A DNA stretch of 17,225 nucleotides, taken from Cytauxzoon felis (taxonomy: Eukaryota > Apicomplexa > Aconoidasida > Piroplasmida > Theileriidae). Positions 16,591 through 17,225 of this stretch are shown here, piece after piece. Where the stretch lies: positions 1 through 17,225 of the forward strand of contig JAIQCW010000196.1 of the NCBI GenBank assembly GCA_020283715.1, given 5' to 3'. The notes under the pieces were generated by a model. It worked only from the letters and a program-made list of their open reading frames with translations, made no database searches and was not told where the DNA came from. The stretch's first letter is position 1. The number at the start of each line of letters is the position of its first letter. The position numbers were made by a program, and so were the translations under genes.

Positions 16591-17146
16591 ATGTCTAGGG
16601 GTGGTCATAAGGGTACCTTATTTGCTGTAAGTGGTCGTATGGTTGTCAATGGAAGGAAGCGTAGACATGGATTATATCATCAATGTACAAATGAATTTTT
16701 TAAACCACGTTGGGGACCTTTATCTACACATCCATTTATAAAGGAATATGATTTATTAAAATGGTTGAATAATACAATAAAACCAGAAGATATGTTACCA
16801 TCCAAAAGAATATATGACCGCGATGTACGCTCAGCATGGCCTGTAGAAAGTAAGTTGAAATCAAACATATCTATCTTTAAAATAAAATAGGAACAGGATA
16901 TGTAAGGAATATGTACTATAAAAATGAACAACGTTACTTTCATCCAGCCATAATGGCTAATGATGATAAAATACGTGATTATATATATAATGTACTAGAA
17001 CCCAGTCATAAATGCACCTTCAGTGGCATCGGTATCAATCCTAATGGTAGCTTCGATTCATCGCAACATATTCAAAAAATCATCAATAATCTAAACGATG
17101 AAACAACACCCAAACTCGAACTCGATTCCAACAATACCACAAACAG
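16591..17146 (+). CDS. Unknown protein, 5' part, continues beyond the window
   Basis: Two exons are visible: 16591-16849 and 16891-17146, joined across a 41-nt intron (donor GTAAGT, acceptor AAAATAG) in matching phase. A TTTTTTAG acceptor stands directly before the ATG at 16591, so either an upstream non-coding exon exists or translation begins in an earlier exon. The visible 171 or so codons start MSRGGHKGTLFAVSG, basic at first (NGRKRRHG), then FFKPRWGPLSTHPFIKEYD and, across the junction, WPVERTGYVRNMYYKNEQ. The N-terminal basic stretch could be an organelle-targeting signal; no family is recognised. GTTTGA at 17147 is a likely next donor, since a foldback element begins 28 bases later; translation past it runs into the repeat. 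Confidence 0.55.
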
Positions 17147-17174
17147 GTTTGATTTTACACTCTTTAATACACCT

Positions 17175-17225
17175 CCACCTGAGGTTGCATTCACCTCTCT
17201 TTCCCATTGCATGGAGCTCTTCTAA
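17175..17225. repeat. Start of a foldback element, cut by the window end
   Basis: CCACCTGAGGTTGCATTCAC is followed by CCTCTCTTTCCC and GGAGCTCTTCTAA, the left edge of forward module B. It probably lies in the third intron of the last gene. Confidence 0.75.

Noticed and set aside
1..17225. CRISPR-like array
   Set aside because: Repeats are dispersed, mosaic and inverted, not regularly spaced direct repeats with unique spacers, and the context is a eukaryotic genome with introns.

Overview
The window looks like nuclear DNA of an apicomplexan of the piroplasm group (Theileria in the broad sense, or a close relative such as Cytauxzoon or Babesia). The signs are: AT-rich coding sequence with very short introns (35-49 nt, GT..AG, consistent reading phase); a secreted protein with two FAINT-like units; a multi-pass protein resembling the Tpr-related/ENT-like transporters of Theileria; an apicomplexan-style cAMP-dependent kinase regulatory subunit; and a single-exon hexokinase. 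Species is not assigned.

Layout, left to right. (1) 3' part of a TMEM184/Ost-alpha-like membrane protein (+). (2) A repeat cluster between two gene 3' ends, then a 470-residue multi-pass membrane protein (-). (3) A spacer with a probable decayed gene (-, 3582-4085). (4) A 293-residue secreted FAINT-like protein (-). (5) A complete eight-exon PKA regulatory subunit gene (-, 5900-7601, 306 residues), put together here from splice sites and phase. (6) A 1260-residue ORF (-) that I do not recognise and that carries two in-frame repeat insertions. (7) A divergent four-exon gene for a 120-residue acidic protein (+). (8) A two-exon gene (-) for a 192-residue protein with an MGNKC N-terminus and a coiled coil. 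(9) Hexokinase (+). (10) The 5' part of an unknown gene (+) that runs off the window.

The most striking feature is a family of dispersed, relatively GC-rich modular elements, seen ten times in 17 kb (about 1-99, 1201-1652, 6082-6322, 6780-6989, 8449-8872, 9915-10366, 12254-12552, 13098-13447, 16157-16471, 17175-window end). The complete copies pair two related modules in opposite orientation around a spacer and are bounded by short inverted CACCTGAGGT-type ends, so each should fold back into a long hairpin. Most copies sit in introns of otherwise ordinary genes, enlarging them from about 40 nt to 280-500 nt. One lies between genes, and two lie inside the large ORF without closing it; these share 266 identical bases.

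The genes do not form one pathway. Hexokinase begins glycolysis, PKA-R gates cAMP signalling, and two or three encode membrane or secreted proteins. A second broad pattern is that coding strands are G/T-rich just after an intron or gene start and A/C-rich just before an intron or gene end.
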